From NCBI GenBank assembly GCA_018242685.1, contig JAFEBM010000004.1:33621-97620 (forward strand): a stretch of DNA of 64,000 bases, given 5' to 3'. The notes beneath the pieces are model-generated. The model was not told the DNA's origin. It searched no databases and worked only from the letters and a program-made list of their open reading frames with translations. The DNA is from Nitrospira sp. (GTDB lineage: Bacteria > Nitrospirota > Nitrospiria > Nitrospirales > Nitrospiraceae). Positions 33,816-41,153 of the stretch are shown here, piece after piece. Positions within the stretch are counted from its first letter, which is position 1; the number at the start of each line of letters is the position of its first letter. Both the position numbers and the translations under genes were made by a program.

Positions 33816-34745
33816 CTAAATATTGAAATACTTCTCAATGCTGATGTAGCGCTCGCCTGTGTCGCACAGGATCGTAACGACATTCTTGTCGGGACCCAGT
33901 TCGTCGGCGATCTTTTGGGCGGCGAACACATTGGCTCCGGCAGAAATGCCGACCAGCAAGCCTTCCTTCTTCGAGAGCTGCTTCGCGGTCTGATAGGCCT
34001 CGTCATCCGTCACGGTGATCACGCGGTCGAGAATTTTTCGGTTGAGGACTTTGGGAATAAAGCCCGCGCCGATCCCTTGGATCTTATGCGGTCCAGGATC
34101 GCCGCCGGACAAGACCGGTGAGGTCGCCGGTTCGACGGCGATCACTTTGATCTGCGGGTTCTTTTCTTTGAAGACTTCACCGCATCCTGTGATGGTCCCA
34201 CCGGTTCCAACAGCCGCCACAAACGCATCAATCTTTCCTTCGAGGGCGCCCCAAATTTCCGGCGCCGTCGTCATTCTGTGCATGGTGGGGTTGGCGGCAT
34301 TCGAGAATTGATCCGGCATGAAGTACGACGGATTTTGGGCCAAGATACTTTCCGCCTCCTTAATAGACCCTTTCATGCCCTCCCAGGCCGGTGTCAACAC
34401 CAGCTGTGCGCCATATGACGACAGCAAACTGGCCCGTTCCATGCTCATGCTTTCCGGCATCACAAGGATCAGTTTGTACCCACGAACTGCCGCGACCAAG
34501 GCCAATCCGATTCCTGTGTTTCCGCTGGTCGGCTCAACGATGGTTCCGCCCGGCTTGAGCTTCCCCTGACGTTCCGCCTCATTGATCATGCTGAGGCAGA
34601 TCCGATCCTTGACGCTGCCGCCGGGGTTGAAAAACTCGACTTTTCCGTAAATCGTCGCCGAGCCAGGTTTTGAAAGACGGTTCAAGCGAACAAGCGGAGT
34701 CTTGCCGATCAACTCGGTGATATCGTTGTGCAACGCCGTACTCAC
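33816..34745 (-). CDS. cysK: Cysteine synthase (O-acetylserine sulfhydrylase family)
   Basis: 309 residues, fold-type II PLP enzyme. PLP Lys46 in NPGGSVKDRICLSM, substrate loop EPTSGNTGIGLA, glycine loop GTGGTITGCGEVF, and LLVGISAGANV. Makes cysteine from O-acetylserine or O-phosphoserine with sulfide or a carrier thiocarboxylate. Its start overlaps the ThiS-like carrier by 4 nt (ATGA), a strong hint that the carrier is its sulfur donor. Ends Tyr-Phe-Asn-Ile, compatible with docking by an Ile-tailed partner but not proof. Confidence 0.92.
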   Translation of the reverse strand: MSTALHNDITELIGKTPLVRLNRLSKPGSATIYGKVEFFNPGGSVKDRICLSMINEAERQGKLKPGGTIVEPTSGNTGIGLALVAAVRGYKLILVMPESMSMERASLLSSYGAQLVLTPAWEGMKGSIKEAESILAQNPSYFMPDQFSNAANPTMHRMTTAPEIWGALEGKIDAFVAAVGTGGTITGCGEVFKEKNPQIKVIAVEPATSPVLSGGDPGPHKIQGIGAGFIPKVLNRKILDRVITVTDDEAYQTAKQLSKKEGLLVGISAGANVFAAQKIADELGPDKNVVTILCDTGERYISIEKYFNI

Positions 34746-34954
34746 CGACCCCCTCCCATATAAAAGAGGAACTCTACATGGTCCCCTTCATTGAGGTGAG
34801 TCGTGGCAAGATGGTCACGATCCAGCACCTTGTCGTTGACCTCGACGGCGACCATCTGCGGCTCGATGTTCTTTGTCTTCAGCAAATCGAGGACGGTTCC
34901 GCTTTGGATCTCCTCAGGCTTCCCATTGATCTTGACCTGCACAGATTCTCCCAA
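34742..34954 (-). CDS. ThiS-like sulfur carrier with C-terminal Gly-Gly-Gly-Arg
   Basis: 70 residues, first gene of the sulfur-carrier operon. ThiS fold: VQVKINGKPEEIQSGTVLDL, PQMVAVEVNDKVL, EGDHVEFLFYMGGGR. Canonical ThiS ends in Gly-Gly; here an Arg follows and must be removed before adenylation if the carrier works in the usual way. The JAMM peptidase at the operon's other end is the obvious candidate. No thiG or thiazole gene is present nearby, so a role in amino-acid sulfur transfer rather than thiamine is more likely. Confidence 0.85.
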   Translation of the reverse strand: MGESVQVKINGKPEEIQSGTVLDLLKTKNIEPQMVAVEVNDKVLDRDHLATTHLNEGDHVEFLFYMGGGR

Positions 34955-35153
34955 GTTGGCTTAGAGATTAAAGAATTTTGAAAATAGCAAAGGCATGCTC
35001 AGCTTGTCAAGGCTACGTTGTTCACATGAGAGACACTAACGCGTAATAGGATTCATGCTCAACGGCATCTGCTGAGAGGAGAAAATTGTCCTGAGAGGAT
35101 TGCTTGACTTTGATCCGACTCGTCGCCACTATGCCGCCTGCAAGGTCTCTAGA

Positions 35154-35531
35154 ATGTGGAAAAAGAACTTTCTCTTTCGCGCTGCTGAATCGATCCCGTT
35201 GACTGAGTCCGAGAACGAGCTGTTCCATGATACGGAACCGGCGCTGGACAGTGCGGGCCTTGTCCTGGACAAGTTTCTCTCAGTGTGGGTACAGGGCGAA
35301 GGGACGGAAGAAAAGCCGTCGACCTTTACGAATCTGTATGTCCGAACCGCGATGCTGGATGTGAGGAAGCACGTGAGCTTGCTCCAGCCGCTTCAAGGAC
35401 GCTCACATCAGATCAAGCAACTGCTCACTCAGGAGCAGAAACAGTTTCTCCGACAATGGCTTGAGGTGCATGCCCCACAAGCCTGGGAATCGTCCGAAGA
35501 CCACTTCCGCGACCTCTTCGAGCTGGAATGA
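35154..35531 (+). CDS. Hypothetical soluble protein
   Basis: 125 residues from the ATG at 35154 (AAGG upstream); a TTG at 35100 is a less likely start. Helical and acidic, with WKKNFLFRAAESIPLTESEN and a C-terminal region HQIKQLLTQEQKQFLRQWLE ... DHFRDLFELE. No signal peptide or metal motif. Overlaps the PLD-like gene by 4 nt (ATGA), so the products are made in step and may interact. Family not recognised. Confidence 0.6.
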   Translation: MWKKNFLFRAAESIPLTESENELFHDTEPALDSAGLVLDKFLSVWVQGEGTEEKPSTFTNLYVRTAMLDVRKHVSLLQPLQGRSHQIKQLLTQEQKQFLRQWLEVHAPQAWESSEDHFRDLFELE

Positions 35532-36091
35532 CCCCGCCTTCACTGTTCCAATTATCCATGTTGTGGCGCCGTGGTTTCGCCATCTGGTTCCTTGCCGCAG
35601 TTCTGCTTGGGCCAAGCTTGGAGGTCTCAGCGATATCGATAGAAGTCTGGTATGGCCCTGAGGATAGGCCTCTCGAACACCTGGTACGGATGTATGATCG
35701 CGCCCAACGATACATTTTTGTGGCCGTCTATGGCTTAACGTCGCCGCTCACGGTGAAAGCGCTGGTCGAGGCGAAACGACGCGGTGTGGATGTTCGTATC
35801 GTGACGGATCGCGAACGGCTTGCGGATGCGAAGCAACGGACGGCTCTCTCGGCGTTGCGCGAAGCAGGGATTCCGATCAAGATCAATCGGCACGACAGTC
35901 TGATGCATTTGAAGCAGGCGGTGATCGACGACGAGATCAATACCAACGGGTCCATGAATCAGACGACCAGTGGAAATCGCTACAATGACGAGCGACTGGA
36001 TATCATCAGAGACCATGCGATTGCCGTCAAAGCGCGTGAAAAGTTTCTTTTGCTTTGGAACGATCACGAGCGATTCCGGGAGTGGAAATAA
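35528..36091 (+). CDS. Exported phospholipase D-like protein, single HKD domain
   Basis: 187 residues with a signal peptide (FAIWFLAAVLLGPSLEVSA). One PLD catalytic motif is complete: His-Leu-Lys at MHLKQAVID (HxKx4D), followed by GSMNQTTSGNRYNDE, where family members have GSxN and Glu. The length and single motif match Nuc-type endonucleases that work as dimers. It could cut DNA or phospholipid in the periplasm. A 125-residue protein of unknown function is translated just upstream. Confidence 0.82.
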   Translation: MTPPSLFQLSMLWRRGFAIWFLAAVLLGPSLEVSAISIEVWYGPEDRPLEHLVRMYDRAQRYIFVAVYGLTSPLTVKALVEAKRRGVDVRIVTDRERLADAKQRTALSALREAGIPIKINRHDSLMHLKQAVIDDEINTNGSMNQTTSGNRYNDERLDIIRDHAIAVKAREKFLLLWNDHERFREWK

Positions 36092-36095
36092 TAAG

Positions 36096-36172
36096 AAGGT
36101 TGAGGTTAAGGTCAAGGGTCAGGAAATCTGATGGAAGAGTAAGAACCCTTTCATGCCCTTAGCCTCAACCTT
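36096..36172. repeat. Long-arm hairpin element, copy 2
   Basis: Arms 36096-36111 (AAGGTTGAGGTTAAGG) and 36157-36172 (CCTTAGCCTCAACCTT) pair at 15 of 16 positions with a 45-nt loop containing a further AAGGGT/ACCCTT pairing. Related in core sequence and gene-end position to 18597-18655. Confidence 0.65.
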
Positions 36173-36190
36173 GGCCTATTAGAGGGTTGC

Positions 36191-37465
36191 GTGGTGACTG
36201 AAGAAACCGACATCGCCGTCGTTGGAGCCGGTGGAGGAGGGGCCGTGCTGGCTCTTGCTCTGGCCCAGAAGGGGATCAACACGATCGTCTTCGAGCAGGC
36301 GCCGGGGCCACCGCAGGGATTGCGCGGAGAGATTCTGCAGCCGAACGGGCAACACGTGCTCGATCGCTTGGGGCTTCTGGGTCGATTACCGGTCGAGTCC
36401 ACCCGTACGGTGCAGAAGTTCCATTTTTGCCGTGTCGGGGGCGAACGGCTGTGCACGGTGGACTATAGCGAACTGCCTCCACCGTACAACCAAGCCGTGG
36501 TCACGCTACCGAATGTGGCGCACCATGCCATCCTGAATGCGATAGAGGACGAATCCTCCGTCTCATTGCGGTATCGATCGGCATTCACGGGTCTGCTTCG
36601 AGAGAATGGGCGGGTCGTTGGGTTGACTGTAAAGCAAGGTGAAGACAGCGTGACCGTGAAGGCGAAGGTGGTCGTCGGAGCGGATGGAGCGTTTTCAAAA
36701 GTTCGAGAGGCCTTGCAGATCCCAGCCGATCTTCATCTCTACCCACAGGGATATTTGATTGCCATCGTCGACGCGGCGGTTCCGATCTCTGAAGCGAAAT
36801 ACTTTGTGGGAAAACGGACGATTCTTGGGATGTTTCCCGCTGCCGGAAACAAAGTCTACCTCTTTTACATGATCAAGAGCGGTTCATATGATCGTGTGAA
36901 GGAGCAAGGCATCGCGGCGCTACAAGAATCGTGGGTCGCGATCGATCCGGCTAGTGAGGCCATCTTCCGAACGTTGACGGATTGGAAGCAAACCGCCTTC
37001 ATGCCGACCGGGCGTGTCCGGACCCCGACGTGGGTGGCGGATGGGGCCGTGCTGATCGGGGATGCGGCGCATGCGATGAATCCTCATGCATCGCAGGGCC
37101 GCATGCAGGCGATGGTGGATGCAGTGACGCTGGCCGATCTTCTGCCCGAATGTCTGGCCACGAATGACTACTCCGCAGTAATACTCAAGCGCTATGAAGA
37201 TGTGCGACGGCCTCAGGTCACGATGTTGCAACAGTTGGCCGATGAACAGGTGCTGTTCTGGAACACGGCGAATCCGATCATCGCCTTTCTCCGGGACCGC
37301 GTCTTCCGTACGTTGGACCGCAACGCACGACTCCGGTATCGTGTCTTATCGACGACAGCCGGGCTTCGCAAGGAGCCTCCATTCGGTCTGATGGATCGCC
37401 TGATGGCAGCCGGATTGTTGCCGGATTATTCTATACGTGACAGAGCAGTCAGAGGCATTCCGTAA
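36191..37465 (+). CDS. FAD-dependent monooxygenase (UbiH/PHBH-like)
   Basis: 424 residues from the GTG at 36191 or the GTG at 36194 (AGAGGG upstream). N-terminal FAD motif IAVVGAGGGGAVLALALAQK, NADPH/FAD-linking VVVGADGAFSKVREAL (DG motif), and the second FAD motif GAVLIGDAAHAMNPHASQGR. This is the pattern of class A aromatic hydroxylases and of ubiquinone or menaquinone-pathway and polyketide hydroxylases. The substrate is not predictable. A hydrophobic last segment is absent, so it is likely soluble or peripheral. Confidence 0.85.
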   Translation: MVTEETDIAVVGAGGGGAVLALALAQKGINTIVFEQAPGPPQGLRGEILQPNGQHVLDRLGLLGRLPVESTRTVQKFHFCRVGGERLCTVDYSELPPPYNQAVVTLPNVAHHAILNAIEDESSVSLRYRSAFTGLLRENGRVVGLTVKQGEDSVTVKAKVVVGADGAFSKVREALQIPADLHLYPQGYLIAIVDAAVPISEAKYFVGKRTILGMFPAAGNKVYLFYMIKSGSYDRVKEQGIAALQESWVAIDPASEAIFRTLTDWKQTAFMPTGRVRTPTWVADGAVLIGDAAHAMNPHASQGRMQAMVDAVTLADLLPECLATNDYSAVILKRYEDVRRPQVTMLQQLADEQVLFWNTANPIIAFLRDRVFRTLDRNARLRYRVLSTTAGLRKEPPFGLMDRLMAAGLLPDYSIRDRAVRGIP

Positions 37466-38225
37466 CTCCATGCAATCGGTAGATTGGACGATAGATGAAC
37501 TGCCGGAGGAGACGCAAAAGCTCTTAAAGTCCTACGTGAAGGATGTCACAAAAGTCTATGGAAATGAATTGGAGGGCATTCTGCTCTATGGCAGCGCGGT
37601 GCGAGGGGAATTTTTGCCGGGCCGCTCCAATCTCAACGTGATATTAGTGATGTCGTCCTATGATCTCGCGATACTCAAAAAGTATGATGGCATTCATAAG
37701 CGCTGGAGCAAGGAGCAAGTGGTTGTTCCCTTGTTCCTGACGGCCGGCGATCTCCAATCCGCTTCGCAGGTCTTCCCTCTCGAATACCAAGATATCCACG
37801 AATGCCATCGACTGTTGTGGGGGCAAGATCCCTTCGTCGGCCTCAAGATCGATGCGCGTTTCTTGATCGCAGAAGTGCTCCAGGCATTACGAGGCAATCT
37901 ACTCCGCCTCCGTCAGCGCCTCGTGGAAGGACGAAGCACCGAAGAAGCCATGACCATCCTCTTGTCGCTCTCCATCACCGCACTCCTGCCGGCGCTTCGA
38001 GGTCTGCAACGGTTGCTGTTGCGACCTGTGCTTGCGCATGGGGATGCGCTCCTGAATGATCTCGAATCGCATCTGGAAATCGATCTGGCCGGGCTTCGTG
38101 ATGCGCTCTTGCTCAAGCGCGGACACATCTCTCCCGGTCAGAAAGAGATCCCCAGGCTCATGAACCGATATCTTGAAAGTCTGACAAAACTCGTGACTGC
38201 CGCCGAAGAGCGGATCACACGATGA
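37437..38225 (+). CDS. Nucleotidyltransferase-fold protein lacking the catalytic Asp pair
   Basis: 262 residues from the GTG at 37437 (29-nt overlap with the monooxygenase gene); an ATG at 37470 is an alternative. The pol-beta-type motif is visible as LLYGSAVRGEFLPGRSNLNV: the Gly-Ser is kept, but the Asp-x-Asp expected about 10 residues later is Asn-x-Asn. The rest is a helical domain with a hydrophobic patch (AMTILLSLSITALLPALRGL). Either a non-catalytic relative or a protein with altered metal needs. Overlaps the next gene by 4 nt. Confidence 0.75.
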   Translation: MTEQSEAFRNSMQSVDWTIDELPEETQKLLKSYVKDVTKVYGNELEGILLYGSAVRGEFLPGRSNLNVILVMSSYDLAILKKYDGIHKRWSKEQVVVPLFLTAGDLQSASQVFPLEYQDIHECHRLLWGQDPFVGLKIDARFLIAEVLQALRGNLLRLRQRLVEGRSTEEAMTILLSLSITALLPALRGLQRLLLRPVLAHGDALLNDLESHLEIDLAGLRDALLLKRGHISPGQKEIPRLMNRYLESLTKLVTAAEERITR

Positions 38226-38974
38226 TTGCTCGACCAGAGAGACACACAATAGGGATCGTCTTCATCAGCCTGCTACTCGTACTGTGGGCCGTCGATACAC
38301 AAGCGTCGCTCTATGATCGGCCCAAAGAACGTATCCCGCTTCCTAGCCCCATTGGATATGTCAGTGACCATGCACAAGTGGTGGAGCAGGAGTGGAAGGA
38401 CCGCATCAGGTCCGTCTGCATCGATCTTGAAAAGAAAAGCGGCGTAGAGATGGTGATCGTGACGGTTCCCAGCATTAAACCCTATCCGTCGGCCAAGCAC
38501 TATGCGGACGCGCTGTATGAAAAATGGCAAATCGGTTCGACGCAGCAGGAGCATGGGATGATGGTCTTGGTGGCTGTGCAGGAGCGGCAAGCGGCGATGG
38601 CCTTGGGGCGCAAAATGTTTCCGGTCATCACACCGACTGTCAGGAACGAGGTCAGTCGCGACTATCTTCAGCCTGCCATTGAAAGGGGTCATTTCGGGGA
38701 AGGGTTGTATCGAACGGCGGTTGCATTGGCGACACCGGCGCAAGAAGTACGGCTCAATACTCCCTCACGGCCTCGCATCAAAGGACTCGGAATCTGGATC
38801 ACGCTTGGCACCACCATTGCCGTCGTGTTGTTTTTTTGGCGGCTCAGCCGTCCCGATCTGCGGCATCCCTATCGACGCATCCAGAAAGGTGAATATTGGG
38901 GAACCGGCCAAGGCGGCTTCGGCGGCAACTGGGGCGGTTTCGGCGGCGGCACGAGCGGGGAGGGGTATCGATGA
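38222..38974 (+). CDS. TPM-domain protein with C-terminal membrane anchor
   Basis: 250 residues: signal segment (TIGIVFISLLLVLWAVDTQA), then a TPM (TLP18.3/Psb32/MOLO-1) domain starting GYVSDHAQVVEQEWKDRI with VEMVIVTVPSI and HGMMVLVAVQERQAAMALGR. A second membrane helix (GLGIWITLGTTIAVVLFFW) is followed by a Gly-rich tail (GQGGFGGNWGGFGGGT), as in YgcG proteins. TPM domains are linked to membrane-protein quality control. The Gly-rich tail usually faces the cytoplasm. Translationally coupled to both neighbours. Confidence 0.82.
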   Translation: MIARPERHTIGIVFISLLLVLWAVDTQASLYDRPKERIPLPSPIGYVSDHAQVVEQEWKDRIRSVCIDLEKKSGVEMVIVTVPSIKPYPSAKHYADALYEKWQIGSTQQEHGMMVLVAVQERQAAMALGRKMFPVITPTVRNEVSRDYLQPAIERGHFGEGLYRTAVALATPAQEVRLNTPSRPRIKGLGIWITLGTTIAVVLFFWRLSRPDLRHPYRRIQKGEYWGTGQGGFGGNWGGFGGGTSGEGYR

Positions 38975-39726
38975 GGATAGAGAATACATCAACGCCAGTT
39001 ATCCTTACTGCGCTTGTTGTGCTCCTGTCCGGTTGTGCAACCAAGGGAAAAGAAACCAAGAGCGCGTCAGTCTCTCAAGAGCCCACCGATGCCGTAATCG
39101 AGCGTTACATCCGTGCTCACCCGGAAGTGATCGAACAATCGCTGCAGGGATTGCTGGCCAAGCGCGAAGCGGAACTGAAGGAGCGTCACAAAGCTGCCCT
39201 TGCGACGAAGCAGAACGAGCTGCTTCACGATCCAGCGTCACCGGTCAGCGGCAATCCGAAGGGCGAGATTACGTTGGTCGAGTTCTACGATTACCGCTGC
39301 GGCTTCTGTAAGAAGGCGGCGTCAGCCGTCACGGAACTACAAAAGCAAGATTCACGGGTGCGGGTGGTCTATAAGGATTTCCCCATTTTGGGCGAACCGT
39401 CAGAGCTCGCGGCCAAGGCCGCGCTCGCTTCTCAAGCACAAGGCAAGCACCAAGCCTTCCATGAAGCGTTGCTTGCTTCCCATGCCGATATGAGCAAGGC
39501 AGCCATCTTGAAAATCGCTGTGAACGTTGGCCTCGATCCGAAACGTCTGGAAGCGGACATGGCCGATCCCAAGTGGCAGGCCGTCATTGACAAGAATCGC
39601 GCCCTCGCTCGCGATCTCGGTATCTCAGGCACTCCCGGCTTCATCGTGGGCGACGAACTCGTGCGTGGGTGGTTGGATTTAAAGGGGCTGAAAGAATTAA
39701 TTGCGCGGGCGGGACATGGAAAATGA
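38971..39726 (+). CDS. DsbA-like thiol oxidoreductase, lipid-anchored
   Basis: 251 residues from the ATG at 38971 (ATGA overlap with the TPM gene). Lipobox VVLLSGC (Cys22), a helical N-terminal region as in ScsC/BdbD-like proteins (VIERYIRAHPEVIEQSLQGL), then a thioredoxin fold with Cys110-Gly-Phe-Cys113 in YDYRCGFCKKA and the cis-Pro loop SGTPGF. Catalyses disulfide formation or isomerisation in the periplasm; the N-terminal helix suggests oligomerisation. Its last 196 bp recur at 40808-41003 at about 87% identity. Confidence 0.88.
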   Translation: MRIENTSTPVILTALVVLLSGCATKGKETKSASVSQEPTDAVIERYIRAHPEVIEQSLQGLLAKREAELKERHKAALATKQNELLHDPASPVSGNPKGEITLVEFYDYRCGFCKKAASAVTELQKQDSRVRVVYKDFPILGEPSELAAKAALASQAQGKHQAFHEALLASHADMSKAAILKIAVNVGLDPKRLEADMADPKWQAVIDKNRALARDLGISGTPGFIVGDELVRGWLDLKGLKELIARAGHGK

Positions 39727-39907
39727 CGGGTCGCTTTGGAAGTGTCGGCAATGCCTTGGACGGGCGATGTCAACCGGTGGATAAACACCGGAAATTTCAG
39801 TAGACTTGGGTGCGACACTCAGGGGAGCTGCTTTCTTTTCGTGCATAGACTGGTGAGGTCGTCTGCAATGACTTTGAGCTGACCGGCGGGTATGTGTAGA
39901 AAGGATC

Positions 39908-40150
39908 ATGTCTCAGTATAAGTTCACGGAGTATTTTGAGCAGGAGGTTCTCCGGAAACGCCCATACATCAAGAAGGAATGGTGCATATTCGTACTGGAG
40001 CATTCCGTCCGATCAGAACCACAGGAACACAATCGATACCGCTTTTGGGCTGCGATCCCAGAACTTGACGGGCGCTACCTCAGAGTCGTGACGCTTGATG
40101 ATAAGATGACGATTCACAATGCCTTTCCGGATCGAGGGTTTAAGCCATGA
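39908..40150 (+). CDS. Small basic partner of DUF2283 (TA-like)
   Basis: 80 residues with AGAAAGGATC just before the ATG. Contains EVLRKRPYIKKEWCIFVLEH, RYRFWAAIPELDGRYLRVV and IHNAFPDRGFKP. Its ATGA stop-start overlap with the DUF2283 gene and its basic charge beside an acidic partner resemble type II toxin-antitoxin pairs, but toxicity is not established. Homologous to the frameshifted gene at 19238-19478. Confidence 0.7.
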   Translation: MSQYKFTEYFEQEVLRKRPYIKKEWCIFVLEHSVRSEPQEHNRYRFWAAIPELDGRYLRVVTLDDKMTIHNAFPDRGFKP

Positions 40151-40365
40151 AGCTCAACTATCATCCAGACACTGACTCGCTTTATATCGATCTTTCTGAA
40201 AGACCGAGCGTAGAAAGTCGCGAAGTTTCCGAGGGCGTCGTACTCGATTACGATTCGAGCGGACGACTGGTGGGTATTGATATCGACAATGCCGCCAACA
40301 AGGTCGAACTACAAAAACTGATCCTCAGCAAGCTTCCCGGCAAGATCGAAACCGACGCTGCTTAA
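40147..40365 (+). CDS. DUF2283 family protein
   Basis: 72 residues: KLNYHPDTDSLYIDLSERPS, then VVLDYDSSGRLVGIDIDNA. Small, acidic, all-beta start with one helix, as in DUF2283. Co-translated with the preceding basic partner. Paralogue of 19475-19672. Confidence 0.82.
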   Translation: MKLNYHPDTDSLYIDLSERPSVESREVSEGVVLDYDSSGRLVGIDIDNAANKVELQKLILSKLPGKIETDAA

Positions 40366-40483
40366 GACGTTGCTTCGTATAAGAACCCGTAACAAATAGT
40401 CCCGCAGTCGTGTCTCATTGAAACGCCGATGATTATGGCGTTATGCTCCGAACATTCGGCGGCGTGTTATGAGGACTTGACCG

Positions 40484-40729
40484 ATGAGAATTGTAGAAGT
40501 CCAAGCACAACCAAACTGGGTGCTCTCCATTGTGGCAGATGACGGGCGTGTCGGCCGGTTTGATGTGAGGCCCTATCTTCAGGATGAGACGTTCGAGGCG
40601 CTTAGAGACCAGAACGAATTTGTAAAGGTGGTCAATGGCGGGTACTTCGTCGAATGGGGTTGTGGTGCTGATTTGTCAGCGGACACTATTGAGGCACGGT
40701 GGCAGGTTGTTGGAGAGACAGTCCGATAG
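40484..40729 (+). CDS. DUF2442 family protein
   Basis: 81 residues: MRIVEVQAQPNWVLSIVADD, RFDVRPYLQDETFEAL, YFVEWGCGADLSADTI. Matches DUF2442, usually the antitoxin-like partner next to a DUF4160 gene. No DUF4160 partner is present here. It sits in the accessory segment between the two dsbA 3' ends. Confidence 0.8.
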   Translation: MRIVEVQAQPNWVLSIVADDGRVGRFDVRPYLQDETFEALRDQNEFVKVVNGGYFVEWGCGADLSADTIEARWQVVGETVR

Positions 40730-40807
40730 AGAACCGCCTAACAAATCGGATCGGCGGGCTTCGCTAATCCTTCCTTTGATTTTACGATAGGCTTCAGCTT
40801 CGGTGCA

Positions 40808-41003
40808 AAACGTCTGGAAGCCGACATGAACAATCCGAAGTGGCAGGCCGTCATTGAGAAGAATCGCTCGCTCGCCCGCGAGCTCGGCATCTCTGGGACT
40901 CCCGGCTTCATCGTGGGCAACGAATTGGTCGCTGGGTGGTTGGATTTAAAGGGACTGAAGGAGTTAATTGCCCGGGCTGGACATGGAAAATGACGAGTCG
41001 TTT
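40808..41003 (+). pseudogene. Orphan second copy of the dsbA-like gene 3' end
   Basis: 196 bp matching 39541-39736 with 26 mismatches and no indels (offset 1267). The frame is open to the same TGA and reads KRLEADMNNPKWQAVIEKNR and on to LIARAGHGK. The 26 base changes alter only 7 of about 61 residues, so most are synonymous. There is no start codon, signal or CxxC in this fragment. It brackets the right side of the small-gene segment. Confidence 0.85.
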
Positions 41004-41153
41004 GATATGCACTGGTAATAGTTACTGCTAACAAGACACCGATAAAGTTGGTGTTTTAGAAAATGGGAACGGGTGCGATGCCGACAGAAGTGGGCAGATC
41101 CGGCTCTATATGTGAGTCGGTCTAAAAATTGTTGGGCCGCTTAGGGAGCGAAT

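Noticed and set aside
40736..40742. GCCTAAC followed by AAATCGG resembles the left half of an integron attC site.
   Set aside because: No matching right half (GTTRRRY) follows before the dsbA fragment, no paired inner arms are visible, and no integrase gene is present. A similar TAACAAATAG near 40390 is also imperfect.
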